The position numbers were made by a program, and so were the translations under genes. Shown one piece after another: positions 1 to 6,777 of a stretch of DNA of 13,041 nucleotides. Positions within the stretch are counted from its first letter, which is position 1, and the number at the start of each line of letters is the position of its first letter. The notes beneath the pieces are model-generated. The model saw only the letters and a list, made by a program, of their open reading frames with translations. It had not been told where the DNA came from and searched no databases. Origin of the DNA: Pseudomonadota bacterium (GTDB lineage Bacteria; Pseudomonadota; Gammaproteobacteria; Xanthomonadales; Xanthomonadaceae); the NCBI GenBank assembly GCA_023391775.1, contig JAEWAG010000408.1, forward strand, positions 1 through 13,041, written 5' to 3'.

Positions 1-600
1 GACCGGCGGCGCCGGCACGTGCTCCATGATCGCCTCGTACAGCGGGGTCATGTCGCCGGAGCGCACGTCCTCGGTCAGGCCCGCGTAGCCGGCCAGGCCG
101 GAGGCGTAGATGATCGGAAAGTCCATCTGCTCCGGGGTGGCGCCCAGGCGGTCGTACAGGTCCCACACCTGCTCCACTACCCACTCGGGACGGGCGCCGG
201 GGCGGTCGACCTTGTTGACCACGACGATCGGCTTGAAGCCCATCGCGAAGGCCTTCTGGGTCACGAAGCGGGTCTGCGGCATGGGGCCGTCCATCGCGTC
301 GACCAGGATCAGCACCGAATCCACCATCGACAGCACGCGCTCCACTTCGCCGCCGAAGTCGGCGTGTCCGGGGGTGTCGACGATGTTGATGCGGTTGCCG
401 CGCCAGGTGATGGCGGTGTTCTTGGCCAGGATGGTGATGCCACGCTCCTTTTCCTGGTCATTGCTGTCCATCACGCGCTCGGCCAGCACGGTGCGCTCGG
501 ACAGGGTGCCGGACTGCTTCAGGAGCTGGTCGACGAGGGTGGTCTTGCCATGGTCGACGTGGGCGACGATGGCGATGTTGCGCAGGTTCTGGATGGACAT
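1..600 (-). CDS. typA: Ribosome-associated GTPase TypA/BipA, N-terminal part (cut by window edge)
   Basis: The visible 200 residues are the GTPase domain of the translational GTPase TypA/BipA, an EF-G relative that binds 70S ribosomes and supports ribosome assembly, cold growth and stress responses. All G motifs are present: G1 AHVDHGKTT (residues 13-21), G2 RGITI (53-57), G3 [11 protein letters not shown] (75-85), G4 [10 protein letters not shown] (129-138) and a G5-like YASG (165-168). The VDRPGARP stretch after G4 and [10 protein letters not shown] are typical of TypA rather than of EF-G or LepA. The family is about 600 residues, so roughly two thirds lies beyond position 1. The start is the ATG at 600-598; no clear Shine-Dalgarno precedes it, only an A-rich stretch. 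It is divergent from the peptidylprolyl isomerase across 125 bp. Identity is near certain; the start is likely but not proven. Confidence 0.96.
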   Translation of the reverse strand, partial: MSIQNLRNIAIVAHVDHGKTTLVDQLLKQSGTLSERTVLAERVMDSNDQEKERGITILAKNTAITWRGNRINIVDTPGHADFGGEVERVLSMVDSVLILVDAMDGPMPQTRFVTQKAFAMGFKPIVVVNKVDRPGARPEWVVEQVWDLYDRLGATPEQMDFPIIYASGLAGYAGLTEDVRSGDMTPLYEAIMEHVPAPPV

Positions 601-655
601 TGTTTTTTAGGATCGGGAAATCCGCACCCGGCTGCCGGAAGGGAGGCAGGGCGCG

Positions 656-684
656 GAATTCGTGGACGGACGGTCGGCTATCAT
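656..684 (+). promoter_or_regulatory. Weak candidate sigma-70 promoter for the peptidylprolyl isomerase gene
   Basis: A TATCAT hexamer at 679-684 resembles a -10 box and lies 42 bp before the isomerase start. The hexamer 17 bp upstream (656-661, GAATTC) is a poor -35 match. The same bases read TATGAT on the other strand, so this AT-rich island in a GC-rich 125-bp divergent gap could serve either gene. It is a pattern match only. Confidence 0.25.
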
Positions 685-725
685 AACCTGTCAACAGCCC
701 GATCCGGGCGCCTGGAGATGAACCG

Positions 726-1220
726 ATGACCCTCACCGCCGTATTCGACACCGCCAAGGGCGTGATCAAGGTGGACCTGTTGGCCGACAAGGCCCCCCTC
801 ACCGTGGCCAACTTCGTCAATCTCGCCCAGCGTGGTTTCTACGACGGCCTGAACTTCCACCGCGTCATCCCGGACTTCATGATCCAGGGTGGCTGCCCCG
901 AAGGTTCCGGCCGCGGTGGCCCCGGCTACCGCTTCGAGGACGAGACCAGCAACGGCGTCCCGCACGAGCGCGGCGTGCTGTCCATGGCCAACGCCGGCCC
1001 CAACACCAACGGCAGCCAGTTCTTCATCACCCACATCAAGACCGACTGGCTGGACGGCCGCCACACCGTCTTCGGCAAGGTCACCGAGGGCATGGACGTG
1101 GTCGACGCCATCGCCCAGGGCGACAAGATCAACTCGGTGAAGATCGACGGCGACGCCGCCCCGGTGCTGGCCGCCAAGGCCGACCGCGTCGCGGAGTGGA
1201 ACCGCTACCTCAGCGCCTGA
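726..1220 (+). CDS. Cyclophilin-type peptidyl-prolyl cis-trans isomerase, cytoplasmic
   Basis: This 164-residue protein is one complete cyclophilin domain that catalyses cis-trans isomerisation of Xaa-Pro bonds during folding. Active-site signatures are intact: [13 protein letters not shown] at 44-56 (catalytic R46, with F51, M52, Q54), [16 protein letters not shown] at 87-102, and [12 protein letters not shown] at 108-119. By alignment from memory these match human CypA R55, F60, M61, Q63, W121 and H126. There is no signal peptide, so it should be cytosolic, like PpiB in location. It carries Trp (W108) where E. coli cyclophilins have Phe. The ATG at 726 follows a GGAG-containing stretch. Two strong hairpins lie just downstream. 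A ppi symbol could be assigned, but which family name applies cannot be told from the sequence. Confidence 0.95.
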   Translation: MTLTAVFDTAKGVIKVDLLADKAPLTVANFVNLAQRGFYDGLNFHRVIPDFMIQGGCPEGSGRGGPGYRFEDETSNGVPHERGVLSMANAGPNTNGSQFFITHIKTDWLDGRHTVFGKVTEGMDVVDAIAQGDKINSVKIDGDAAPVLAAKADRVAEWNRYLSA

Positions 1221-1228
1221 GGTCCCGG

Positions 1229-1257
1229 CGCCGGGCTGGCCAGCGGCCGGCCCGGCG
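1229..1257 (+). terminator. Strong hairpin after the peptidylprolyl isomerase gene
   Basis: Bases 1229-1241 pair with 1245-1257 around a 3-nt AGC loop, giving a 13-bp GC-rich stem with a single G-U pair. It begins 8 nt after the stop codon. No T run follows, so it may act as a weak terminator or as an mRNA 3'-end stabiliser rather than a classical intrinsic terminator. Confidence 0.45.
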
Positions 1258-1264
1258 TGACACC

Positions 1265-1284
1265 GGAGGCCCCCCGCGGCCTCC
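1265..1284 (+). terminator. Second hairpin after the peptidylprolyl isomerase gene
   Basis: GGAGGCC (1265-1271) pairs perfectly with GGCCTCC (1278-1284) across a 6-nt loop. It sits 7 nt after the first hairpin and is followed by C-rich, not T-rich, sequence. The tandem hairpins suggest the isomerase transcript ends or is processed here, which separates it from the glutaredoxin gene. Confidence 0.35.
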
Positions 1285-1355
1285 CGCCCTCCCCCTGGCC
1301 AGAGGCCGCATCAATCGTTCCAGTTGGCATCGTCCCGGGCCGCGCCGGGGGCGCG

Positions 1356-1364
1356 TGGTAAAAT
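1356..1364 (+). promoter_or_regulatory. Candidate extended -10 promoter for the glutaredoxin-like gene
   Basis: TGGTAAAAT at 1356-1364 fits an extended -10 element (TG-N-TAAAAT) within otherwise GC-rich DNA, 26 bp before the ATG at 1391. No convincing -35 lies at 16-18 bp; TTGGCA at 1324-1329 is too far away. A start near 1371 would give a short leader. Confidence 0.4.
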
Positions 1365-1390
1365 CGCCGGCTTCCCGCAGGCGGATTCCC

Positions 1391-1747
1391 ATGCGCATCC
1401 TCGGCTTGTTGATGATCCTCGGCCTGGCCGGTGCGGCCGCGGCCTGGTGGTCGCAGCGCCCGGTGCAGCTGGATCCGGATGATCCGCGCCATGCCACCGG
1501 CGAGGCCGGCATCGTGATGCTCGCCGCCGACTGGTGCGGGTACTGCCGCCGCCAGCGCAGCGAGTTCGAGCAGGCCGGCGTGCGCTACCGCGTATTGGAC
1601 GTGGACCAGGAAGAAGGCGGCCGGGCCATGCGTGCGCTGGGTGCGCGCGGCGTCCCGGTCACCGTCATCGGCCAGCAGGTGGTCCGCGGCTACGACACGG
1701 CCGCCTTGGACCAAAGGCTGACGGCGCTGGGTTACGACGTCTACTAA
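1391..1747 (+). CDS. Glutaredoxin-like thiol protein with N-terminal membrane anchor or signal
   Basis: This is a 118-residue protein. Residues 4-20 form a hydrophobic segment (a transmembrane anchor or signal sequence), which puts the rest in the periplasm. A glutaredoxin/thioredoxin fold follows: a strand then the redox motif C49-G-Y-C52, the cis-proline motif GVPV (P89), and a GY pair (100-101) near the C-terminus, as in glutaredoxins. The expected role is thiol-disulfide exchange; the substrate cannot be told. The frame is open back to 1196, but a start there would overlap the isomerase gene and add a Pro/Arg-rich leader, so ATG 1391 is preferred. Its Shine-Dalgarno is weak (GGCGGA). A short gap of 70 bp to mdh, with no clear promoter in it, leaves co-transcription with mdh possible. 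Confidence 0.85.
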   Translation: MRILGLLMILGLAGAAAAWWSQRPVQLDPDDPRHATGEAGIVMLAADWCGYCRRQRSEFEQAGVRYRVLDVDQEEGGRAMRALGARGVPVTVIGQQVVRGYDTAALDQRLTALGYDVY

Positions 1748-1817
1748 CCTGCCCGCGCCGCTTCGCCGTCCGGCAGTGCCCCCAATTTCCCGCAACACCA
1801 ACCGAAGGACCTCCACG

Positions 1818-2804
1818 ATGAAGACCCCCGTTCGAGTTGCCGTGACCGGTGCCGCCGGCCAGATCGGCTACGCCCTGCTGTTCCGCATCGCCTCCGGCGA
1901 GATGCTGGGCAAGGACCAGCCGGTGATCCTGCAGCTGCTGGAGCTGCCGATGGAGAAGGCCCAGGCCGCGCTCAAGGGCGTGATCATGGAGCTTGAGGAC
2001 TGCGCGTTCCCGCTGCTGGCCGGCATCGTCGGCACCGACGACCCGGAAGTGGCGTTCAAGGACGCCGACGTGGCCCTGCTGGTCGGCGCGCGTCCGCGCG
2101 GCCCGGGCATGGAGCGCAAGGACCTGCTGTTGGAGAACGCCAAGATCTTCACCGCCCAGGGCGCCGCGCTGAACAAGGTCGCCAGCCGTGACGTGAAGGT
2201 GCTGGTGGTCGGCAACCCGGCCAACACCAACGCCTATATCGCGATGAAGTCGGCCCCGGACCTGAAGCCGGAGAACTTCACCGCCATGCTGCGCCTGGAC
2301 CACAACCGCGCGCTGAGCCAGCTGGCCGCCAAGGCCGACGTGGCCGTGGGCGACATCGAGAAGCTGGTGGTGTGGGGCAACCACAGCCCGACCATGTACC
2401 CGGACTACCGCTTCGCCACCGTCGGCGGCGCATCGCTGAAGGACAAGATCAACGACGCGGACTGGAACGCCAACGAGTTCATCCCGAAGGTGGGCAAGCG
2501 CGGCGCGGCGATCATCGAGGCCCGTGGCCTGTCCTCGGCCGCCTCGGCCGCCAATGCCGCCATCGACCACATCCGCGACTGGGTGCTGGGCAGCAACGGC
2601 AAGTGGGTCACCATGGGCATTCCGTCCGACGGCTCCTACGGCATCCCGGAGGGCGTGATCTTCGGCTTCCCGGTGATCACCGAGAACGGCAAGTACACCC
2701 TGGTCCGCGATCTGCCGATCGACGATTTCAGCCAGAAGGCCATCGACAAGACCCTGGCCGAGCTGGAAGAAGAGCGCTCCGGCGTGGCCCACCTGCTGGG
2801 CTGA
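1818..2804 (+). CDS. mdh: Malate dehydrogenase (NAD-dependent, type 2)
   Basis: This is a full-length 328-residue malate dehydrogenase, which interconverts malate and oxaloacetate with NAD in the TCA cycle in the cytoplasm. The Rossmann loop TGAAGQIGY is at 10-18. The mobile loop carries substrate-binding arginines (R94 and R100 in [12 protein letters not shown]). GNPANTNA (132-139) and MLRLDHNRA (157-165, with catalytic D161 and substrate-binding R164) follow, then [11 protein letters not shown] (186-196) with the catalytic H189. The 328-residue length and the [10 protein letters not shown] region are typical of the cytosolic-type MDH of beta- and gammaproteobacteria. ATG 1818 is chosen over the upstream ATG at 1776 because AAGGAC (1805-1810) is well placed as ribosome binding site and the protein then begins like known MDHs. 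An intrinsic terminator follows. Confidence 0.98.
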   Translation: MKTPVRVAVTGAAGQIGYALLFRIASGEMLGKDQPVILQLLELPMEKAQAALKGVIMELEDCAFPLLAGIVGTDDPEVAFKDADVALLVGARPRGPGMERKDLLLENAKIFTAQGAALNKVASRDVKVLVVGNPANTNAYIAMKSAPDLKPENFTAMLRLDHNRALSQLAAKADVAVGDIEKLVVWGNHSPTMYPDYRFATVGGASLKDKINDADWNANEFIPKVGKRGAAIIEARGLSSAASAANAAIDHIRDWVLGSNGKWVTMGIPSDGSYGIPEGVIFGFPVITENGKYTLVRDLPIDDFSQKAIDKTLAELEEERSGVAHLLG

Positions 2805-2828
2805 TCCAGGCCTCGCACAGTGCGTTGG

Positions 2829-2858
2829 AAAGGGCGGCCCAGGCCGCCCTTTTCTTTT
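2829..2858 (+). terminator. Intrinsic terminator of mdh
   Basis: AAAGGGCGGC (2829-2838) pairs with GCCGCCCTTT (2843-2852) around a 4-nt loop. The descending arm runs directly into a T-rich tail broken by one C, ending at 2858. It starts 25 nt after the mdh stop codon and is the clearest rho-independent terminator in the window. Confidence 0.88.
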
Positions 2859-3193
2859 GCGCTCCGCAGCCGGGTGCATCTACCGGCAGCGGCCACCGGA
2901 CGCGGCTGCCATGGGTCCGCCAGGGCCGCACGGGGGCGGGGCGCAGGCACGGCAGGCGCCGCAGCGTGCCCTGCCTGCGAGGGTGCCGCTGCAGGCGGTG
3001 GAGGCGGGCACGTCGGCCCACCGGGAGTGGTGCGGCAGGCTGGTGCGTTGATCGGACCGGTCAACCTGTGCTGCATGGATGAGGCGGAAAACCGGCCGTT
3101 TCGGGTATCCAGGCCACGCTTTTCGACCAAGGTCGCACGCGCCGGGTGCTTGGGCCGGGTCTATGCTCGGGCCGTCACTCGGAGGTCTGTGCC
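2859..3193. other. Intergenic region upstream of prpE, no gene recognised
   Basis: The 335 bases between the mdh terminator and prpE hold open frames on both strands, but none resembles a known protein or has a convincing start, so they look like GC-rich chance frames. Near the right end, TATGCT at 3162-3167 is a possible -10 box 27 bp before the prpE start, without a good -35. GGAGG at 3181-3185 is the prpE ribosome binding site. Nothing else with clear structure was found. Confidence 0.5.
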
Positions 3194-5086
3194 ATGGGTT
3201 ACGAAGACACGTACCGGCGCTCGATCGAGCAACCGGAGCAGTTCTGGGCCGAGGCGGCCCGCGCCATCGACTGGAAGACGCCGCCGCAGCAGATCCTGGA
3301 GTACGACAACCCGCCATTCCGGCGCTGGTTCGTCGGCGGCACCACCAACCTGTGCCACAACGCGGTGGACCGCCACCTGGCCACGCGTGGCGACCAGCTG
3401 GCCCTGGTCGGCTGGTCTTCGGAAACTGGGCAGGTCCGGGAGTTGAGCTACCGCCAGCTGTACCGCGAGGTCAATACCTTCGCCGCGGTGCTGCAGTCGC
3501 TGGGCGTGCACAAGGGCGAGCGGGTGGTGATCTACATGCCGCATACGGTCGAGGCGGCCGTGGCAATGCTGGCCTGCGCACGCATCGGCGCGATCCACTC
3601 GGTGGTGTTCGGTGGCTTTGCCGCGCACAACCTGGCCCTGCGCATCGACGATGCAAAGCCGGCGGTGCTGGTGTGCGCCGACGCCGGCATCCGTGGCGGC
3701 AAGGTGATCTCGTTCAAGCCGCTGGTGGACGAGGCGCTGGCCAAGGCCGCGCATCCGCCGGCACACGTGCTGGTGGTCAATCGCGGCCTGGCCGCGGAGC
3801 TGCCGATGCAGCCCGGCCGCGACCTCGAGTATGCGCCGCTGGCCGCGCGCCATGCCGATGCGCAGGTGCCGGTGGAGTGGCTGGAATCCAACGAGCCCAG
3901 CTACATCCTCTACACCTCGGGCACCACCGGCAAGCCGAAAGGGGTGCAGCGCGACGTGGGTGGCTACGCGGTGGCGCTGGCGCTGTCGATGTGGGCCATC
4001 TACGACGTACGCGCCGGCCAGGCCATGTTCTCCACCTCCGACATCGGCTGGGTGGTGGGGCACTCCTACAATGTCTACGGGCCGCTGATCGCCGGTGCCA
4101 CCTCCATCCTCTACGAAGGCCTGCCCACCGCGCCGGACCCGGGCATCTGGTGGCGCATCTGCGAAAAGTACAAGGTCCGCACCATGTTCTCCTCGCCCAC
4201 CGCGGTGCGCGTGCTGAAGAAGCAGGAGCCGCACTGGCTGGAGAGCGCCGACCTGTCACAGCTGCAGTACCTGTTCCTGGCCGGCGAGCCGCTGGACGAG
4301 CCGACCGCGGACTGGATCACCCGCGCGCTGGGCAAGACCGTCATCGACAACTACTGGCAGACCGAGACCGGCTGGCCGGTGCTGACCCTGATGCCCGGCG
4401 TGGAGATGAAGCCGGTCAAGCTCGGCTCGCCGGGCCTGCCTGCGCCCGGCTACCGCCTGCGGGTGATCGACGAGAACACCGGCCAGGACGTGGCTCCCGG
4501 ACAGAAGGGCGTGCTGGCGATCCAGCCCCCATTGCCGCCGGGCTGCCTGGGCACGGTGTGGGGCGACGACCAGCGCTTCATCAGCAGCTACTTCAGCCAT
4601 TTCAACGAGCTGCTGTACAGCTCGCTGGACTGGGCCATCCGCGACGAGGAGGGCTACACCTTCATCCTGGGCCGCACCGACGACGTGATCAACGTCGCCG
4701 GCCACCGCCTGGGCACGCGCGAGATCGAGGAATCGATCGCCAGCCACCCGGCCGTGGCCGAGGCGGCGGTGGTCGGCGTGCACGACGAGATCAAGGGCCA
4801 GGTGCCGGTCGTATTCGCCACCCTCAAGCAGAACGATGCCGACCCGGCCGGAACCGCCTGCGACATGATGCAGACCGTCACCCGCCAGCTCGGTGCCGTG
4901 GCCCGGCCCTCGCGCGTGTACGTGGTCGCGGCCCTGCCCAAGACCCGCTCCGGCAAGCTGCTGCGCCGCTCGCTGCAGGCCCTGGCCGAACACCGCGACC
5001 CCGGCGACCTCTCCACCCTGGACGACCCCAACGCGCTGGAGGAAGTGAAGCGCGCGCTGGAGCGGGGCGCCGACGCGGGAGGCTGA
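3194..5086 (+). CDS. prpE: Propionyl-CoA synthetase (propionate-CoA ligase)
   Basis: This 630-residue enzyme of the ANL superfamily activates propionate to propionyl-CoA through an acyl-AMP intermediate. The P-loop YTSGTTGKPKG is at 240-250, followed directly by VQRDVGGYAVALALSM, a hallmark of PrpE. Other motifs are DIGWVVGHSY (283-292), LAGEPLDEPTA (362-372), NYWQTETGWP (386-395), GRTDDVINVAGHR (493-505) and PKTRSGK (582-588) with catalytic, acetylatable K588. The length matches E. coli PrpE (628), and the sequence tracks it more closely than it does acetyl-CoA synthetase. ATG 3194 has GGAGG 8 nt upstream; the frame extends to a GTG at 3146 but lacks support there. No prpB, prpC or prpD is adjacent, so it probably feeds an unlinked methylcitrate cycle or propionyl-CoA pool. 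Confidence 0.95.
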   Translation: MGYEDTYRRSIEQPEQFWAEAARAIDWKTPPQQILEYDNPPFRRWFVGGTTNLCHNAVDRHLATRGDQLALVGWSSETGQVRELSYRQLYREVNTFAAVLQSLGVHKGERVVIYMPHTVEAAVAMLACARIGAIHSVVFGGFAAHNLALRIDDAKPAVLVCADAGIRGGKVISFKPLVDEALAKAAHPPAHVLVVNRGLAAELPMQPGRDLEYAPLAARHADAQVPVEWLESNEPSYILYTSGTTGKPKGVQRDVGGYAVALALSMWAIYDVRAGQAMFSTSDIGWVVGHSYNVYGPLIAGATSILYEGLPTAPDPGIWWRICEKYKVRTMFSSPTAVRVLKKQEPHWLESADLSQLQYLFLAGEPLDEPTADWITRALGKTVIDNYWQTETGWPVLTLMPGVEMKPVKLGSPGLPAPGYRLRVIDENTGQDVAPGQKGVLAIQPPLPPGCLGTVWGDDQRFISSYFSHFNELLYSSLDWAIRDEEGYTFILGRTDDVINVAGHRLGTREIEESIASHPAVAEAAVVGVHDEIKGQVPVVFATLKQNDADPAGTACDMMQTVTRQLGAVARPSRVYVVAALPKTRSGKLLRRSLQALAEHRDPGDLSTLDDPNALEEVKRALERGADAGG

Positions 5087-5135
5087 AACCGCCTGCGCCG
5101 GGTACGGCAAGAAGATCCACGGTAAGGGGAAGGGC

Positions 5136-5157
5136 GGGCCCGCGGGGAGCGGGGCCC
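5136..5157 (+). terminator. Possible terminator hairpin after prpE
   Basis: GGGCCC (5136-5141) pairs with GGGCCC (5152-5157), and GC/GC pairs inside extend the stem past a one-base bulge. It lies 49 nt after the prpE stop. The tail (CCTGTTCTCC) is only modestly T-rich, so terminator function is uncertain. Confidence 0.35.
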
Positions 5158-5275
5158 TCCTGTTCTCCTGCGGCGAGGTGGATCGGAGCAGTCCGTCAGC
5201 GGACAGTCGCAGGAGCGGGTCTGCAGGCCGGCGCTTCCGGCACCGCTACGCCGGGTCGGACCTGCCGCATGGAAG

Positions 5276-5302
5276 GCGTGGCGTGCGCGCAGGCGCACAC
5301 GC
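5276..5302 (-). terminator. Possible terminator hairpin after the GH43 gene
   Basis: GTGCGC (5283-5288) pairs with GCGCAC (5293-5298) around a GCAG loop, and GCGT (5276-5279) pairs with ACGC (5299-5302) past a 3-base bulge. It starts 14 nt downstream of the GH43 stop codon on that strand and lacks a U tract. Alternating GC content makes chance pairing more likely here. Confidence 0.3.
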
Positions 5303-5316
5303 GCACACGCTCCCCG

Positions 5317-6405
5317 TCACCGCTCGGGCGGTACCGAAACACCTTCTTCGGTCTGCACCACCGGCTTCATTGTGCCGTCCTCGTCGTAGTACAGGTACTC
5401 GGCCGTCACCGCACGGCGGCCCAGTGCGCCTTTCTGGTCACCGATGGTGAGCGAGGCGTTGTGCAGGAAGATGTACCACTGGTCTTTGAACTGCGCGATG
5501 CCGGGGTGGATGGTGAAGCTGTTGCGGGCCTCCCCGGTCAGCTCGCCGCGGTAGGTCCATGGGCCCTGGATGGACGGGGCGGTGGCGTAGGAGATGCGCT
5601 CGTCGGTGTGGGTGCTGCGGTCCAGCGAGGCGTAGGTGAGGTAATAGAGGTCGCCGCGCTTGTGCAGCCACGGGCCTTCCTCGAAATGCGGCGGGGTGAT
5701 CTCGGTGATCGGCCCATCGATCTCGATCATGTTCGGCTTGAGCTTGGCGATGTAGGCCTGGCGGTTGCCCCAGGCCAGCCAGGTGGTGCCGTCGTCGTCG
5801 GTGAACACGGTCGGGTCGATGTCTTCCCAGCTGTGCTCGCCCTTTGGCGTCATCTGGTTGGTGATCAAGGCCGAGCCCTTCGCATCGACGAACGGCCCGG
5901 TGGGCGAGTCGGATACGGCCACGCCGATGGCCTTGCCCGGGTGGGTGTCGTCATGCTCGACGGAGACGTAGAACCAGAAGCGGCCGTCCTTCTCGATGAC
6001 CTGCGACGCCCATGCGTCCTTCTTGGCCCACTTGAATTCCTCGAGCGCCAGGACCGCGCCGTGGTCCTCCCAGTGCTTCATGTCGGTGGTCGAATACAAC
6101 CACCAGTCGCTCATGTTGAACATCTCGCCATCGCGCGCCTGGTCGTGGCTGACGTACAGGTAGAGGCGGTCGCCGACTACCAGCGGGGCCGGATCGGCGG
6201 TGAAGCGGTCGCGGATCAGCGGGTTGGAGCCGGGGGCCGGATTGGCCGCGCCGGTCGGCGCCGGTCCGGGCGTCTGCGCCACGGCGGGGCCGCCCAGCAT
6301 CAGCGGCAGCAGGAGGGCGGCAAGCAGGCCCGCGGCGCGGTGGCGCACGGGCCGGGCGGTGGGCGGGCTGGCAGGCCGGCGTGTCAATCGGTGGATCTCG
6401 GTCAT
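5317..6405 (-). CDS. Secreted glycoside hydrolase family 43 enzyme (arabinosidase/xylosidase-type)
   Basis: This 362-residue protein has a long basic N-region, a hydrophobic core around 25-38 and a likely signal peptidase site after AVA (43), so it should be exported. The rest is a single five-bladed beta-propeller of the GH43 type that hydrolyses arabinose- or xylose-containing polysaccharide. The three family carboxylates are visible: D71 in TADPAPLV (base), D197 in EDIDPTVF (pKa modulator) and E243 in FEEGPWLHK (acid). H300 in HPGI matches the conserved propeller-centre His. No carbohydrate-binding module follows. Substrate specificity (alpha-L-arabinofuranosidase, endo-arabinanase or beta-xylosidase) cannot be read from the sequence. 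ATG 6405 is chosen because AGAGAGAG lies 5 nt upstream and it gives a proper signal peptide; the frame is open 54 bases further. No sugar transporter or regulator is adjacent. Confidence 0.9.
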   Translation of the reverse strand: MTEIHRLTRRPASPPTARPVRHRAAGLLAALLLPLMLGGPAVAQTPGPAPTGAANPAPGSNPLIRDRFTADPAPLVVGDRLYLYVSHDQARDGEMFNMSDWWLYSTTDMKHWEDHGAVLALEEFKWAKKDAWASQVIEKDGRFWFYVSVEHDDTHPGKAIGVAVSDSPTGPFVDAKGSALITNQMTPKGEHSWEDIDPTVFTDDDGTTWLAWGNRQAYIAKLKPNMIEIDGPITEITPPHFEEGPWLHKRGDLYYLTYASLDRSTHTDERISYATAPSIQGPWTYRGELTGEARNSFTIHPGIAQFKDQWYIFLHNASLTIGDQKGALGRRAVTAEYLYYDEDGTMKPVVQTEEGVSVPPER

Positions 6406-6777
6406 GGTCGCTCTCTCTGGTCGGGGGCCGGGGGCGCGGCAGATGCCCGCGACGGGCAACGGCGCTTGGAAGCAGACCCGGCGCTACGCGGCGGTGGCCG
6501 CCCGAGTGTAGGCGGCGGGCACACGGCGACCCATTCGATGTGGGGCGGGAGCAATAGGGTTTCGTGCATCGCCCGCCATGCGGCAGGGTGGGCCCGACAT
6601 GGGCCGGGCCCGCAGCGCGCGAACTGTCCCTTGCCTTCACGCGTCTTTCACCTCTTGGCTCCATTAATCTCCGCGCCCACGCGGCAATCAGGAATTCAGT
6701 TACGCTCGTCAACCAAAGTGGCAGGGGGAACCACCTATAGGGGGTTGTCCGGCCGCGTCCATACTAGGAACGCCTGC
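6406..6777. other. Divergent intergenic region between the GH43 gene and the stressosome operon
   Basis: These 372 bases contain no recognisable gene; the open frames in them are chance GC-rich frames. On the minus strand, TACACT (6510-6505) could be a -10 box for the GH43 gene, with TGGGTC 17 bp upstream as a poor -35. The segment 6600-6780 is noticeably less GC-rich than the genes around it, as expected of a regulatory region. It holds the near-palindrome described separately and the rsbR ribosome binding site AGGAA (6766-6770). No convincing sigma-70 promoter with correct spacing was found for rsbR. Confidence 0.5.
6729..6746. promoter_or_regulatory. 18-bp near-palindrome upstream of rsbR, candidate operator
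   Basis: The sequence AACCACCTATAGGGGGTT reads almost the same on both strands: eight of nine base pairs are complementary, with one mismatch (A6733 against G6742). The centre is TATA at 6736-6739. It ends 31 bp before the rsbR start codon. Such a site fits a dimeric transcription factor operator overlapping or near the promoter. The regulator is unknown. Confidence 0.45.

Noticed and set aside
689..694. Perfect TTGACA on the minus strand as a -35 box for typA
   Set aside because: The hexamer 17 bp downstream (GTCCGT) is not -10-like, and the nearby TATGAT lies only 3 bp away, so the spacing does not form a promoter.
19..729. A 236-codon plus-strand frame opposite typA
   Set aside because: It is the antisense shadow of the TypA GTPase domain, whose G motifs are unmistakable on the minus strand.
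1665..2879. A 404-codon minus-strand frame opposite mdh
   Set aside because: It covers the mdh gene and its terminator in antisense and has no family signature.
3146..3193. Upstream GTG start for prpE
   Set aside because: It adds 16 residues with no family support and lacks a ribosome binding site; ATG 3194 has GGAGG at good spacing and matches PrpE N-termini.
3194..5086. Assignment as acetyl-CoA synthetase (Acs)
   Set aside because: The segment after the P-loop (VQRDVGGYAVAL) and the C-terminal RDPGDLSTLDDP match PrpE rather than Acs.
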